From: Theropithecus gelada
Lineage: Eukaryota; Chordata; Mammalia; Primates; Cercopithecidae
DNA length: 64,000 nt
NCBI RefSeq assembly: GCF_003255815.1
Contig: NC_037689.1
Coordinates: forward strand, 50,286,933 to 50,350,932
Direction of reading: 5' to 3'
Shown: one piece after another, positions 39,966 through 53,818 of the stretch
How positions within the stretch are numbered: position 1 is the first letter of the stretch
Layout of the letters: every line of letters starts with the position of its first letter
Program-made: the position numbers and the translations under genes
Notes under the pieces: model-generated
Database searches by the model: none
What the model was told of the DNA's origin: nothing
The model's input: only the letters and a program-made list of their open reading frames with translations

Positions 39966-42195
39966 CTTTTAGTCATAATAATTGCTTAAATTTACATAGG
40001 TAATAAAATTATATTATAATGTGTGCCCAGCAAAGTGAAGAGCCACTGTGAACCCTTCTGAAGAGCTTTCCATTCAGGACTCATGGAAGACCATGACAAT
40101 AGCCCTTCATGACTCAGAACAGGAAATCAGCTTTAAGGAATCATCCCCCAAGAAGTAGGGTCCTGTTGTCCTCTTATGATTCTGCCTTTCTCACCTTTCT
40201 TCTCTTTTCCTCATTATATACTTTATTATTTCTGTTTCTTCTTCTGTGCCCTCTACCTTTACTATTACTACTGCTTCTCTTTCTGTCTGTTTGACTGTGT
40301 TTGTGATTCTCAAAAAATACTCCCTGAGAGAGAATCCCATTGAGTCGGGTAGTTAGCATCCAATATGGCATGCCCAAGCTAGACAGAGTTCTTAATGGTA
40401 GGTTACCTCTTTAGCTCCTGATCTAGCCTCTATCTGGTTATCTTTGGTTTCAGCATTAATTCATGATCAAATCAGTGTTATCTGGGACAGTAGAGTCACG
40501 TGACACAAAGCAAGACGCAGCCACCCTTTCTTGCTTTTCTCAAAAGGGAGTTCTAGAAATATAGAGGACACTAAGAGTTGCCTTTCTGTGGTGAAATTAT
40601 AGAATTTATAATATAGAATCTATATCACAGATCTTTTTTTCTTATTAATGGTTCATTTGTAATGACCATTATCATTATCTGCCTATAAAGAAAAAATTAG
40701 TAAGAATAAGTTTTGCTTTCCATTTTAAATCACTTGGTCTAGTCTGCTGCCTACAAGGTATTCTATCCCTGTCAGTGACTATTTGTAAACATATGCGTTT
40801 TCAAAAGCATTCATTCTATCTCATCCATCATTTTGTCGGCTATTCTTGCTTCACTTTCCATTCTGATTCCTGTAAGAACCTTGTAATTGATGTTTAGTAA
40901 TGTCAGAGGCTTCCAAACCCTAAACCCCCCCCCACATCCATTTACATCATGTTTTATTTCACCTTTCTCTAAAAAAGTATGGGGATATTGCATCTAAGTA
41001 ATTACTCAGATTGTATGCAGATTCTTGTAGTACTCAGTTTTGAGGTCATCTCACCCAAGAGTACTTTGCCTTTTCAAAATTTAGTGGTTCTTTTCTATCT
41101 TAAATTGTTTCTTCATTTTCAGAACCTTGGTTTTTTCCCACTTGCTTATTTCCTGACTTCAGAAGTAATCCTCTAAAAATTTCCTTATCTATAGGGATGT
41201 TATTCAATGTCCTACTTAATGTCACCTCAGTCTATGTATTTCCACTTCGTAAGCCTGCTGTTATGATCCATTTTCTTCCTGCTCTAGCACACAATGAGTA
41301 GTGGTGGGTTTTTTCCCCCTTATTTGACCTTTTTATTCTATCATGAATTTGATCCTGCTCTTTATAGACTTTCCATAATTCAAGTCATGTTTATTAATAT
41401 CTACTCTGTGGAAGATGCTGTACTGCTCACTCTGAGGCCAGTCCTTGCCCTTTAGTGGAGAAAAGGAATGAATGTATGTAATTTTAACAGGGGGAGGAGG
41501 GAAAAGAAGAGGACAGATAGCTAAAGACTGTACAAGAAATATCAGGAGAAAGTGGGAGAATTAGTGAAGGGAAGAGGAATCTGAGGAGTACAGAAAACAC
41601 TGATAAGGGCTATTATAATTTTTCTTCGTATCTCATATGCATAACATGAAAAGTATTAAAGAAATTATTTTGAATTGAAATTTGTTCAATCATAAAAATA
41701 TAATAGGATATCAGTGTGGGGAAGGGGTGCAGAAAATCATTCAAGATGGAATGAGTCACAGTCAAATGCAGCAGAATGAAGACTAAGTAAGGAAAACTTT
41801 TAAGAGAAACCATTAAGAACCTTCAGGAATGCATAGAAGGCAGAAATACAAATGCCATATGTTGCAAGTAGAATGTGGCAAAGATTATTACCCAAGCATC
41901 TGAGCATTTTGGTAGTGAAAGAAGACAGGAAATTACAGAGGAGAAGGTAGATAAATGGCATAAGAATCAGTAAGAGTAAAACTAGGAATAGAAGGACGAT
42001 CAGCACTTCTAAGAACAGGGTTGGGCAGCTCAAAGTATAAGTTGATATTTTTGACAAAACATTTAAAAAATTGTGTGGCAATATTCAGAATATGTAGATA
42101 AACAAAAAATTTTAAATAGAAAATAGCAAAAAGAGGAGACTATTGCAAGAACATTCACATTTATATCAAAAATTAAAATTAAAAATCTTTTCATG
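39966..42195. other. Mostly unassigned; C9 run near 40925, possible MIR/L2 scrap 41385-41490
   Basis: No gene seen. Minus frames at 41613-42353 are long for AT-rich DNA but show no domain. 'ctactctgtggaagatgctg' with 'ccagtccttgccctttagtg' faintly matches a reversed MIR/L2. Confidence 0.4.
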
Positions 42196-42199
42196 GGAG

Positions 42200-43657
<1,458 letters not shown>

Positions 43658-43727
43658 ACTGTGTGCTGTGATTGCCCCTGTAAATAGCTTCTGCACTCCA
43701 GCCTGGGCAATATAGTGAGACCCCCAC
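43658..43727 (+). pseudogene. 7SL-derived fragment (7SL 3' domain or fossil Alu monomer)
   Basis: 'cctgtaaatagcttctgcac' and 'tccagcctgggcaatatag' match the 7SL RNA 3' region; the 'cctgtgaatagcc' segment is missing from ordinary Alus but present in 7SL and some fossil monomers. It has no poly(A) tail and sits between the end of one L1 (plus) and the tail of another (minus). Confidence 0.65.
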
Positions 43728-44576
43728 CTTTAACTTTTTTTGTAATTAAAAAAATGTTTTTTGTTTTTACAAATGTAGTGTTGTTACATGGATATATTGT
43801 TTAGTGTTACTGTCATCCAAATAGTGTACAGTGTATCCATTAGGTAATTCCTTATCCCTTACCCACCCAACCCCACCTGTACTCCCACCCTTCTGAGTCT
43901 CCAATGTCTATTGTTCCGCTCTCTATGTTCATGTGCCTGCATTATGTAGCTCCCACTTATAAGTGAGAACATGTGGTATTTGTCTGTCTGTTTGTGAGTT
44001 GTTTCACTTAAGATAATGGCTTGCAGTTTCATCTATGTGGCTGTAAAAGACATGATTTCATTCTTTTTTATGACTGAGTAGCATTTAATGGTGTGTATAG
44101 ACCATATTTTCTTTATCTATTCCTCCCCTGATGAACACTTAGGTTTGTTAAACATATGAGTTCAGGTATCTTTGTGATATAATGATTTCTCTTCCTTAAG
44201 TAGATACCCAGTAGGGGGACTGCTGAATCAAATGGTAGTTCTAGTTTTAGTTCTTCAAGAAATCTCCATACTGTTTTCCATAGAGATTGTACTAACTTGC
44301 ATTCCAACAGTTTATTTTTTCTAACTTTTATTTTAGGTTGAGATGTACATATGTAGGTTTGTTTTATAGCTAAACTCTGTGTCACAGGGGTTTGCTGTAC
44401 AGATTATTTTGTCACCCAGGTACTAAGTCTAGTACCAAAATAGTTATTTTTTCTGATCCTCTCCCTCCTCCCACGGTCTACCGTCAAGTAGGCTCCAGTG
44501 TCTGTTGTTCTCCTGTGTTCATGTGTTCTCATCATTTAGGTCCCGCTTATAAGTGAGACTATGCAGTATTTGGTTT

Positions 44577-44870
44577 TCTTTCTTTTTTAAAAAACAGTCT
44601 CACTCTGTCTCCCAAGCTAGAGTACAGTGGCACAAACACAGCTAACTGAAGTCCTGACCTCCCGGGCGCAGGTGATCCTCCCACCTCAGCCTCTTGAGTA
44701 GCTGGGAGTACAGGTGCACACCACTATGCCTTGCTAATTTTTGTATTTTTTGTAGAGTCAGGGTTTCGCCATGTTGTCCAGGCTGGACTCAAACTCCTGA
44801 GCTCCAATGATCCACCCACCTCAGCTTCCCAAAGTGCTGAGATTACATGCAGGAGCCACTGTACCCAGCT
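44577..44870 (-). mobile_element. AluJ, minus strand
   Basis: 'aaacagtctcactctgtctc' to 'gccactgtacccagc'. Target duplication gtatttggttt at 44566-44576 and 44872-44882. Carries many old-Alu changes. Confidence 0.93.
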
Positions 44871-44955
44871 GGTATTTGGTTTCCTGTTCCTGTGTTACTT
44901 TGCGGAGGATAATGGCCTCCAGCTCCATCCACGTTCCTGCAAAAGACATAATCTC

Positions 44956-45272
44956 AGCTGGGCGTGGTGGCTCACGCCTGTAATCCCAGCACTTTGGGAG
45001 GCGGAGGCGGGCAGATCATGAGGTCGGATCATGAGGTCAGGAGATCGAGACCATCCTGGCTAACACGGTGAAACCCAGTCTCTACTAAAAATACAAAAAA
45101 AATTAGCCAGGCATGGTGGCAGGTGCCTGTAGTCCCAGCTACTCGAGAAGCTGAGGCAGGAGAATTGCTTGAACCAGGAGGCGGAGGTTGCAGTGAGCCG
45201 AGATCATGCCACTGCACTCCAGTCTAAGTGACAGAGTGAGACTCTGTCTCAAAAAAATAAAAAATAAAAAAT
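44956..45272 (+). mobile_element. AluY/S, plus strand, with 13-bp internal duplication
   Basis: 'gctgggcgtggtggctcac' to an (AAAAT)-type tail. Perfect target duplication aaagacataatctca at 44941-44955 and 45273-45287. Near 45015-45040 gatcatgaggtc occurs twice in tandem. Confidence 0.95.
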
Positions 45273-48200
45273 AAAGACATAATCTCATCCTTTTTCATGG
45301 CTGCATAGTATTCCATGGTATGTATATACCACATTTTCCTTATACACTCTGCTATTTATGGACATTTACATTGATTCCATGTCTTTGCTATTGCGAATAG
45401 TGCTGCAATGAACATTTCTGTGTATGTGCCTTTATGGTAGAATGATTATATTCCTTTGGATATATACCCAGTAATGGGATTGCTGGGTCAAATGGTAGTT
45501 CTGTTTTTAGCTCTTTGAGGAATCGCCACACTGCTTTCCGCATGGTTGAACTAATTTCCACTCCCAATTTTGTTATCTTTGTAGGTTTAAAGTCTGTTTT
45601 ATCTGAAATTAGGAGTGCAACCCCTGCTTTTATCTGACTTCCATTTGCTTGGTAGATTTTCCTCCATCCTTTTATTTTGAGCCTACAGGAGTCATTACAT
45701 CTGAAATGGGTCTCTTGAAGACAGTATACTATTGGGCCTTGCCTCCTTAATCAGCCTGCCACTCTGTGCCTTTTAAATGGGGGCATTTAGCCCATTTACA
45801 TTCAGTGTTAGTATTGATTTATGTGGGTTCGATTCTGTCATTGTGTCGTTAGCTGGTTATTATCCTGGCTTGTTTGTGTGGCTGCTTTGTAACGTAACTG
45901 GTCTGTGTGTACTTAAGTGTGTTTTTGTATTGGCTGGTAATGGTCTTTCTTTTCCATATTTAGTACTCCTTTCAAGATCTCTCATAAGAAAATTCCAGTG
46001 GTAACAAACTCCCTCAGCATGTGCTTATCTGAAAAATATCTTATTTCTCTTTTACTGATGAATCTTAGTTTGGCTGGACATGAAAATCTTGGTTGAAGAA
46101 CTTTCTTTATGAATGTTTAATATAAGCTCCCAATCTCTTCTGGCTTTCTGCCAAGAGGGCCACCATTAGCTTGATGGGGTTCCCCTTGTAGGTGACCCGC
46201 CCTTTCTCTCTAGTTGCCTTTAATATTCTTTCATTTTGACCTTGGAAAATCTGATGATTATATGTGTCTTGGGGATGATCTTGTGTAGAATCTTTCAGGG
46301 GTTCTCTGTATTTCCTGAATTTGACTGTTGGCCTCTCTAGCAGGTTGGGGGAGTTTTCATGATGACATCCAGAAATGTTTTCCATGTCGTTAGCTTTTTC
46401 CCCGTCACTGTCAGAGATGCCAGCGATTGGTAGATTTGGCCTCTTTATGTAATCCCATATTTCTCAGAGGTTTTGTTCATTCCTTTTCATTCTGTTTTCT
46501 TTATTTTTGTCTGACTGTCTTATTTCAGAGAGAAGTAAGAGCCAGTCTTCAAGTTCCAAGATTGTTTCCTCAGCTTGGTATATTCTACTGCTAACACTTG
46601 TGATTACTCTCTGAAATTATTATAGTGCGTTTTTCAGCTCTATCAAATCAGTTAGGTTCTTTTTTATACTGGCTATATAATTTGTCAGTTCCTGTACCAT
46701 GTTATGGTGATCCTTAGTTTCTTTGCATTGGGTTTTGCTGTTAAGAATCTTGATAATCTTCATTCATGTCCATATTCTGAATTCTATTTCTGTCATTTCA
46801 GTGAGCTCAGCCTGGTTAAGAACCCTTGCTGGATAACTACTGTGATTCTATGGAGGACATAGGACACTCTGGTCACTGGAGTTGCTGGAGTACTTGCATT
46901 GGTTGTTTCTCATCTCTGCATGTGGGTGTTTCTTTAACTGCAGTGTAGATTGAGAACAGTCAGTAGACTTGTTTACTAGATGTTTTCACAGGGCTAAGGC
47001 TATGTGCAGGGTCATTATTTTGTAGCTGACTTGTTTTCTGGCTTCACAGAAGGGTATGTTAGCAAGGTATTTTTGGTGTTGGAGGTTTGGGACATGATCC
47101 TGTAGGGGGTGCTTAGGCGTAGTGGTCAGTTGGTAGGCTCTTCCTCAGTCATGTGGCTCCCCTATGTATCCTCGCAATTGCAGCCATGCTCTCTCTCAAT
47201 GTTTTGCAAGTGTGGGCTCCTCTCCCTCTTGCATGCTGGCTGTAGATTGCAGGTTGTCACTCCCAGCTGCCCACCACAGTTCTGGGGTGATCTCAGGGTT
47301 TATGTTTCCTCCTCAACAAAGACAGCAGAGGAAGGGACCTTAGCAGTGATTGTGGCCCAAGGGCCTTTTACTTGTCTTCTGGGGCTCCACCCCAGACAGA
47401 TGCAGGTCAGCAGTCACTCAGTGTGATCAGCGTGGGACTGGGGGGGCAGGTGCTGTGACCCACAGTTTGTAATCTTTCTCTTTTCTCCACATTCTTACCA
47501 ACATCTGCTTTTTTTGTTGTTACTTATTAATAACTATTCTGACTGGTATGAGATAGTATCTCATTGTGGCTTTGATTTACATTTCTCTAATGATCAGTGA
47601 TACAGAATATTTTTCTATGTTTGTTGTTCACATATATGTTTTCTTTTCAGAAGTGTCTGTTCATGTCCTTGCCTACTTTTTAATAGGGTTGTTTTTTCTC
47701 GTTGAGTTGTTTGAGTTCCTTGTAGATTCTGGATATTAGCCCTTTGTCAGATGCATAATTTGGAAATATTTTCTCCCATTCTGTAGGTTGTCTGTTCACA
47801 CTATTGATTTTTTCTGTACAGCTTTTTTAGTTTAATTAAGTCCCATTTTTATATTTTTATTTCTGTTGCATTTGCTTTTGAGGTCTTAGTCATGAATTCC
47901 TTGTCTAGGCCTATGTCCAGAAGAATTTTTCCTACATTTTCCTCTAGAATTGTTATAGTTTCAGGTCTCACATTTAAGTCTTTAATCCATTTTGATGTTT
48001 TTGTATATGGTGAGAGATAGTGGTCCAGTTTCATTCTTCTGCATATGGCCATCCAATTTTCCCAGCACCATTTATTGAGTAGGGTGTTCTTTCCCCAGTA
48101 ATTTTTTTTGTCGACTTTGTTGAAGATCAGGTGTAGGTATGTGGCTTTATTTCCTGGTTCTCTATTCTGTTGGCAAAGGCAGAGGAGCTCTCCAACAGTT

Positions 48201-48480
48201 CAGATACCAGTGGTCTGCCACAGGGGTAAGAGGAGCCAAAACACTCCCACCTACCCTTTCAATGAAACACCTAGTTACTCAGCATTCCTGGCTGATCTCT
48301 GTCAGCTCTTGATTCCTTTTCTGTGTCCCAGCTTCTTCCCATGAGTTCTCTGCTATGCTCCAGCACTGTCTGCTTGCTATGCTATTCAAATTATAATTAT
48401 TGATTTGTAACTTTGGTTCTTCTTTCTGAGGAGACCTGAACATCTAGCATCTCTATTTAGCAACCTTGACCTCCTTTTTC

Positions 48481-48815
48481 ATCTCTAAAAAAGGGAATAT
48501 TTTTAAAATGGTTAATATGATAAATTTTGGGCTATGCGTGCTTTGTCACAATTAAATAAGCAAACAAAAAAAATAAACCCCTCATGTTCTGGGAAGACTT
48601 TCCACCCTCCTTTAGTCACTGGGCTTTTTATAATTCCATGGAGGTTCCAGGATCCTTCTTGTCTCCAGCCTTTGCTGTTTTTCTTTTCACCTATAAGACT
48701 CTTCCTCAGTTCATCTCCTGGCTATGTTCAAAGCTTTGAAAACTTTCTGTGAAAACAAACAAACAAACTTTTCTTGCCATCCAAACCAAAATTACACTCT
48801 TGTGTTTTGATGTCT
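48481..48815. other. Unassigned sequence
   Basis: Some pyrimidine-rich stretches; 48600-48740 could be degraded L2, not called. The plus frame at 48534-48752 has no domain. Confidence 0.4.
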
Positions 48816-48820
48816 TATCT

Positions 48821-48886
48821 CCTACAATAATTTCAAGTATACATTTTTTTGTACTTTTTCCTACAATAATTTCAAGTATACATTTT
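48821..48886 (+). repeat. Tandem duplication, 39-bp period
   Basis: 'cctacaataatttcaagtat' followed by 'acatttt' occurs at 48821 and again at 48860. Confidence 0.95.
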
Positions 48887-48889
48887 GGA

Positions 48890-49048
48890 GGTGATCATTT
48901 CTTTTAGCCTGTCTTCTCCTCTAGACTGTAAGTTCCTTGAGGGCAGAGAACATAGTCCACTCAGTACACAGCTGTATCCTCAACAGCTGAGTGCTTGCCT
49001 GGTGCTGAGTGTTCAGTAAACACATATTTAATGAGTAAATGAATCTAG
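48890..49048 (+). mobile_element. L2 3' end
   Basis: 'ctagactgtaagttccttga', 'gggcagagaacatagtcc', 'gtgttcagtaaacacatatt' and 'taatgagtaaatgaat' match the L2 tail. Confidence 0.85.
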
Positions 49049-51858
49049 TTGATAATAAAATACATTGTCTTTAGATTAAATGTAGTTAGATAATTCGTTG
49101 TCAAAGCTGATGGAATTCTGGATAAGTGTTAGTAACCTTTGAGGAATACAAGTGAGATTAATACAGTTCATTGGTAGTTGTCATTTATTCCCATTCTTTT
49201 CTTCGTACTTTCATATAACACAATCTAGAAAGCTAAAAACTACATTATCTGACTCTCTTCAAGCTAGGCCTCTAAATGGCAATTAGGTTCTACCAGGGAG
49301 CCCCACTCTGAAGATCAAATTGCTTGGAGGCCATTTTCCTGCTACAGCTGCTGTAACTGCTAGCAAAGCATTCATAAAGATATATCTGTTTGTGGCCTGA
49401 CTCAGGGTTCCCATGACGAGTCATTAACTCCCAGACATGAGATACAGATGTGACACAGAAGATATGACACTAACAGCATCTTCCTCATCTTTGGATCTCA
49501 GCTATGATGAGTCTAGTGTCAGATGCTGACTTTCAGTCCCCCATATTTAAAACCTTAAGTCCTTATATTAAACCTTTTTCTGCTTAAAATACTTGGCATT
49601 GTCAGTTCACTGCATCGAAGCTGGAAAGATACACATAAAGTATCAAAAAGACTAGAACTAGAAAATGGTCAGTTTTCATATTATCGATCAATAGCCTTAA
49701 ACTCAAGTCATGGAACAATTACTAAATGAACTATTTATGATAATTTAAAATGTAACAAAAGTAATCACACAAAGCTAGCATAGAATCATTAAAAGAATGT
49801 CATGGCAAAATAACATTAATTGTTTTCTGATAGACTTACAGTAAAAAATCAGCAGTCCCATATTCATTGTGTGCTTGGATTTCTTGAAGCATTTGTCAAA
49901 AATCCCTCACATAACCGTCTCTGAGAATCCTGTCCTGGATCACTTGAGTATGCTTGATAATGGTCCTATATGCTCATATATCATTTTTCTTCATTTTTAT
50001 ATGATAATCAGTATCCTGTTAGTTTGTAGTTATATTTTCACATCTGTCCCTCCCTCATCTCTGTATATTTGGAGCTTATGACTGTGAAGAAACATATATT
50101 TTTTAACCATATAAACCTCTGACATAGTACAGTGCTTGTCACACTTTATGTATGCTCAATAAAATTGAATACTTGATGTTCAACTATAATATAACTAGGT
50201 AAACTCATAAATGATTTAAAATACTAACCTCAAATGCACTCATTAATGGATCTATATGAAGTGGAAAGAAGTCTGAATTAGAATCACCACAGGCTTTTTC
50301 ATTCTAATGGCGTAATTGTTTAATCCTAGAAAGAAGTGTTGCCTTATCTTGAGCCTCTTACCTTGTGACATACTGTATTAAATTGATTCAGCATAATTTT
50401 TTATTCTGCTTTGCAGTTGATTTTGTTTGGATGGTGTTCAGCCTCATCAACTTGATTTATAAATTTCTTAAAGGTTCAGGCTTTATCTACCTCTTTTCCT
50501 CTGCTCACATCAGTGCTGTGCCAACAGTGGCTGTGCAGAGGGCCCTTTTTACATGACCATTTTCTTGCAACTGATTCCCTTCCTCTTATCTCATTCTTCT
50601 GTTGGCCTCCAAGACTCTATGGAAGGTCTTTTTTCAATTTGAGAATTAGTAGGGGATCAACAGAAGCTATTGTGTGTTGCCTTTCATTTCATCATTTAGA
50701 ATAAACTGACTTTTTTTTGGACAACACCCATATACTTAAGACGCCCACATATTTGGAGTAAATCACTGTAAATAGGCGATCAGCAGAAAACAACAGCCTG
50801 TAGAACACATTACCAAGGAGCAGCAGGCAGCCAAGTTTTTTATAACTGGGCTACTAGCCACCAATTTAAAGCTTTAATCGGAACACGCTTACACTACACA
50901 GAAGTCTGTTTTTCTGCACAACATAAATGGAAGGGGACAAAACACTGCTGCCTTAATTTACATTGATATTTTTAAACATGATTTCGGCTTTCAGTTGGTA
51001 AACATGCTTTGGAAAATGCATATCCAAAAAATGAAGGATGCTAAAAATAAGAGAATGTATGTAAATATACATGAAAATAGGTCTTTTTAAAAGTTACATC
51101 CACCACCACCCTTACCCCTTACCTTTTAGGTTAACTTGCAACTAATTGGCTCTGGGAGTATTAGACTTGGTCCTTACATAATGCCACCAAATGTTTCTCT
51201 ATCTTTTCGTTACTAATAACACTGTCTGCCATAGGGAAGGCAAATAACTACATTCTATTTCATTTGAATTCTAGAGAGCCTTTTTAAATTTTGATGTTTT
51301 CAGTTCCATGCTGAAAACAAGCATTTTCCAAGAAAAAAAAAAAAAAACTATTTTGGAGGTGACTTATTGAGGGTGTTCTATTCTACTAATGATATTCTAC
51401 CACAGAGCATTGAATATGAGCTTATAATCATAAAAATACTTGATGATGCCTTTTTATCCAAATATCCAAGAGCATTAAAGGAAATAAAAACTCCATCTAT
51501 TTGCATACTACTTCTGATAGAGAATAAAATAAACAGGCAGAAAACTTGAGTTGCTGTGCAACACATAGTATCAAACCGTTGAAAGGAATATTTCTGATTC
51601 CCTGACACCAAGTGTAAACAAACATGCCACTTTCCATTGACTGCTCACATCTTACCTTAAACTTGTGTTCTGACTTGAGTCTCCAGTCTACTATATCCTT
51701 CTTGCTACTTAAAAAAAATCCTTTTCACACATTCCTCCCTTCTTACCCATTTTTCCATCCCTCTGCTTCCAGGACTTCAAAATCTTCTGAAATATACCTT
51801 CACAAACCCTTTGGGAGATTTCAAAGAAACAGGTAAGCCCATCTCATGTTTTCTCTAT

Positions 51859-51859
<1 letters not shown>
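49049..51859. other. Mostly unassigned AT-rich sequence
   Basis: No gene seen. 49260-49620 is more balanced in composition and may be an unnamed ancient repeat. 51333-51349 is a poly(A) run. The frames near 50365-50704 and 51367-51836 show no domain. Confidence 0.45.

Positions 51860-51893
<34 letters not shown>
51860..51893. repeat. (CA)n microsatellite
   Basis: About 16-17 uninterrupted CA units, long enough to be polymorphic. Confidence 0.98.
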
Positions 51894-51895
<2 letters not shown>

Positions 51896-52274
51896 ATCCT
51901 GTTTTAAATTAATGTAAAGACCTACTGTGTTGGAGAGAAGAAAGAGAGATGTCATAAATGGCAACCTACTAGTGCAAAGGAAGGTCAACACTGTGGTCTG
52001 GGACCCAGGCAGCCCTGGCCCTGGTCCCACAAGACTTGCTTTATGTTTTGTTTTGTTTTCAGCCCTTCAAGCCACACGTCTTTGCTCCGACAGGCTGCAT
52101 TTCTGTAGTTCTGTTTACATGTGATGCTTGCAGTTGGGAGACTTGCAAAATACCAAGGCCTGAAAAAGCACTAAGAGTTGCTTCACCTTAAGAACAGCTG
52201 TGAAAATTCAAGAGCTAATCGTGAAGCTCCTTCTCTTTATTGCAACCAGTTGTTCTGCTTCTCTAGGCGCTACC
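51894..52274. other. Unassigned; slightly GC-richer stretch
   Basis: Contains 'cccaggcagccctggccctg' and a T-rich tract ending 'gttttcag' near 52061 that looks like a splice acceptor. No open frame after it reaches a recognisable domain; not called as an exon. Confidence 0.35.
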
Positions 52275-52430
52275 TTGCTACTCAAAGCATGGTCCAGCCG
52301 CATTGCCATCACCTGGGAGCTTGTTAAAAATGGCCCAACCTCTGACCTCTAAATCAGTATCTTCATTTTAACAAGATCCCCAGGTGGTCCAATTGCACGT
52401 TAAATTTGGAGCAGCACTGATCCCAAAATG
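52275..52430 (-). mobile_element. MER5A (hAT-Charlie), degenerate
   Basis: 'actcaaagcatggtccagcc', 'gccatcacctgggagcttg', 'aacaagatccccaggtgg' and 'gttaaatttggagcagcactg' follow MER5A in the opposite orientation to the copy at 18609. Confidence 0.82.
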
Positions 52431-53118
52431 TGTTCAGCTCCTGTCTACGTGATTTGACAAAATGGTTCTTAAAGCAGAAGATGATATTTGCAAAACTCTT
52501 TAGCTCTGAGAGATTTGGCTCTATATATTCAAGCCTTAAATTGTGGCAAATCTCCACAGTGCTGAAAACGTTTTTGGCTTCTCAATTCTAGACATAGAGA
52601 TTTTTATCTTTTACCTTTGATTTATCTTTTATTTTATTTTGACAAAATATCACCTTTATTTCTGAAAAAGTCTTTGGTCGATGAAGCTAAGATGTGCCGG
52701 CCAAATGAACCTAAGATCTCTGGTCCTGCTTCTAATTCCCACATCTCCAATTCAGACTTCAGGACAATACTTTTCAAGAAGAATATCAGAGCAGACACAG
52801 TAAGGAACACAGCCTCACATGAGGAAAGGAAAGGAGATAGAATGCCAGTGCTTACTGGAGGCTAATCAATTACATCAGTCAATTTAAAACCGGGGAGTAC
52901 TAATAGCACCATCCTCCACCAGTTTGGAGAGATAGGTCTGGGGCATGAGGCTGCACATCTCACTCTGGGGAAACTGTTCAAAGTGAGCTTCCTGAGGTCT
53001 TTTAGGATAGCTTCCTCCTTTTGTTTTTTAAAAAGTTATTTGTTAATTTATGCATTGGAATGTACACAAACCTTATTTCTGCCAGAAAGTATTAAGGACT
53101 ATATAATCATTTTTACTT
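52431..53118. other. No feature recognised
   Basis: The 82-codon plus frame at 52617-52865 has no domain that I recognise. Confidence 0.45.
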
Positions 53119-53133
53119 AGAAATGTGTTAGGA

Positions 53134-53764
<631 letters not shown>

Positions 53765-53818
53765 AAGAATGATGGATTGGGAATCAGAAATGCAGACATT
53801 TTAATTTCTTTTCCCAGC

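Larger units (their letters stand above)
44311..47460 (-). mobile_element. Nested L1P with ORF1 and 5' UTR, ORF2 internally deleted
   Basis: 3' UTR at 44318 ('cttttattttaggttgagat'), ORF2 C-terminus to about 45567, then a jump to the endonuclease domain ('gtttaaagtctgttttatct'), ORF1 (46000-46500; minus frame 46107-46385 with REKGRVTYKGNPIKL) and long 5' UTR to 47460. The outer L1 reads 'attccaacag' before and 'cccacagtttgtaatc' after; acagttt is the probable target duplication. About 2 kb of RT-coding ORF2 is missing. Two Alus inserted later. Confidence 0.82.
43740..48480 (-). mobile_element. Outer L1P (L1PB-like), keeps 5' end, internally deleted
   Basis: 3' UTR and ORF2 C-terminus at 43745-44310; a second L1 (44311-47460) interrupts it; ORF2 resumes at 47466 ('ttttctccacattcttacc') and runs to about 48171 ('ggttctctattctgtt'). 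It then switches without transition to L1 5' UTR (48172-48480), ending near 'caaccttgacctcct', the presumed 5' terminus. The middle of ORF2 and all of ORF1 are missing. The frame at 47849-48052 is ORF2 remnant. Confidence 0.75.

Noticed and set aside
40925..40936. C-run as a possible G-quadruplex
   Set aside because: A single homopolymer run, not four spaced tracts.
47109..47426. 105-codon plus-strand frame with Cys and Leu-rich sequence
   Set aside because: Lies in the L1 5' UTR in antisense; no independent evidence of a gene.
52040..52110. Acceptor-like 'gttttcag' with following short frame
   Set aside because: No matching donor or conserved-looking peptide; T-rich tracts like this are frequent by chance.
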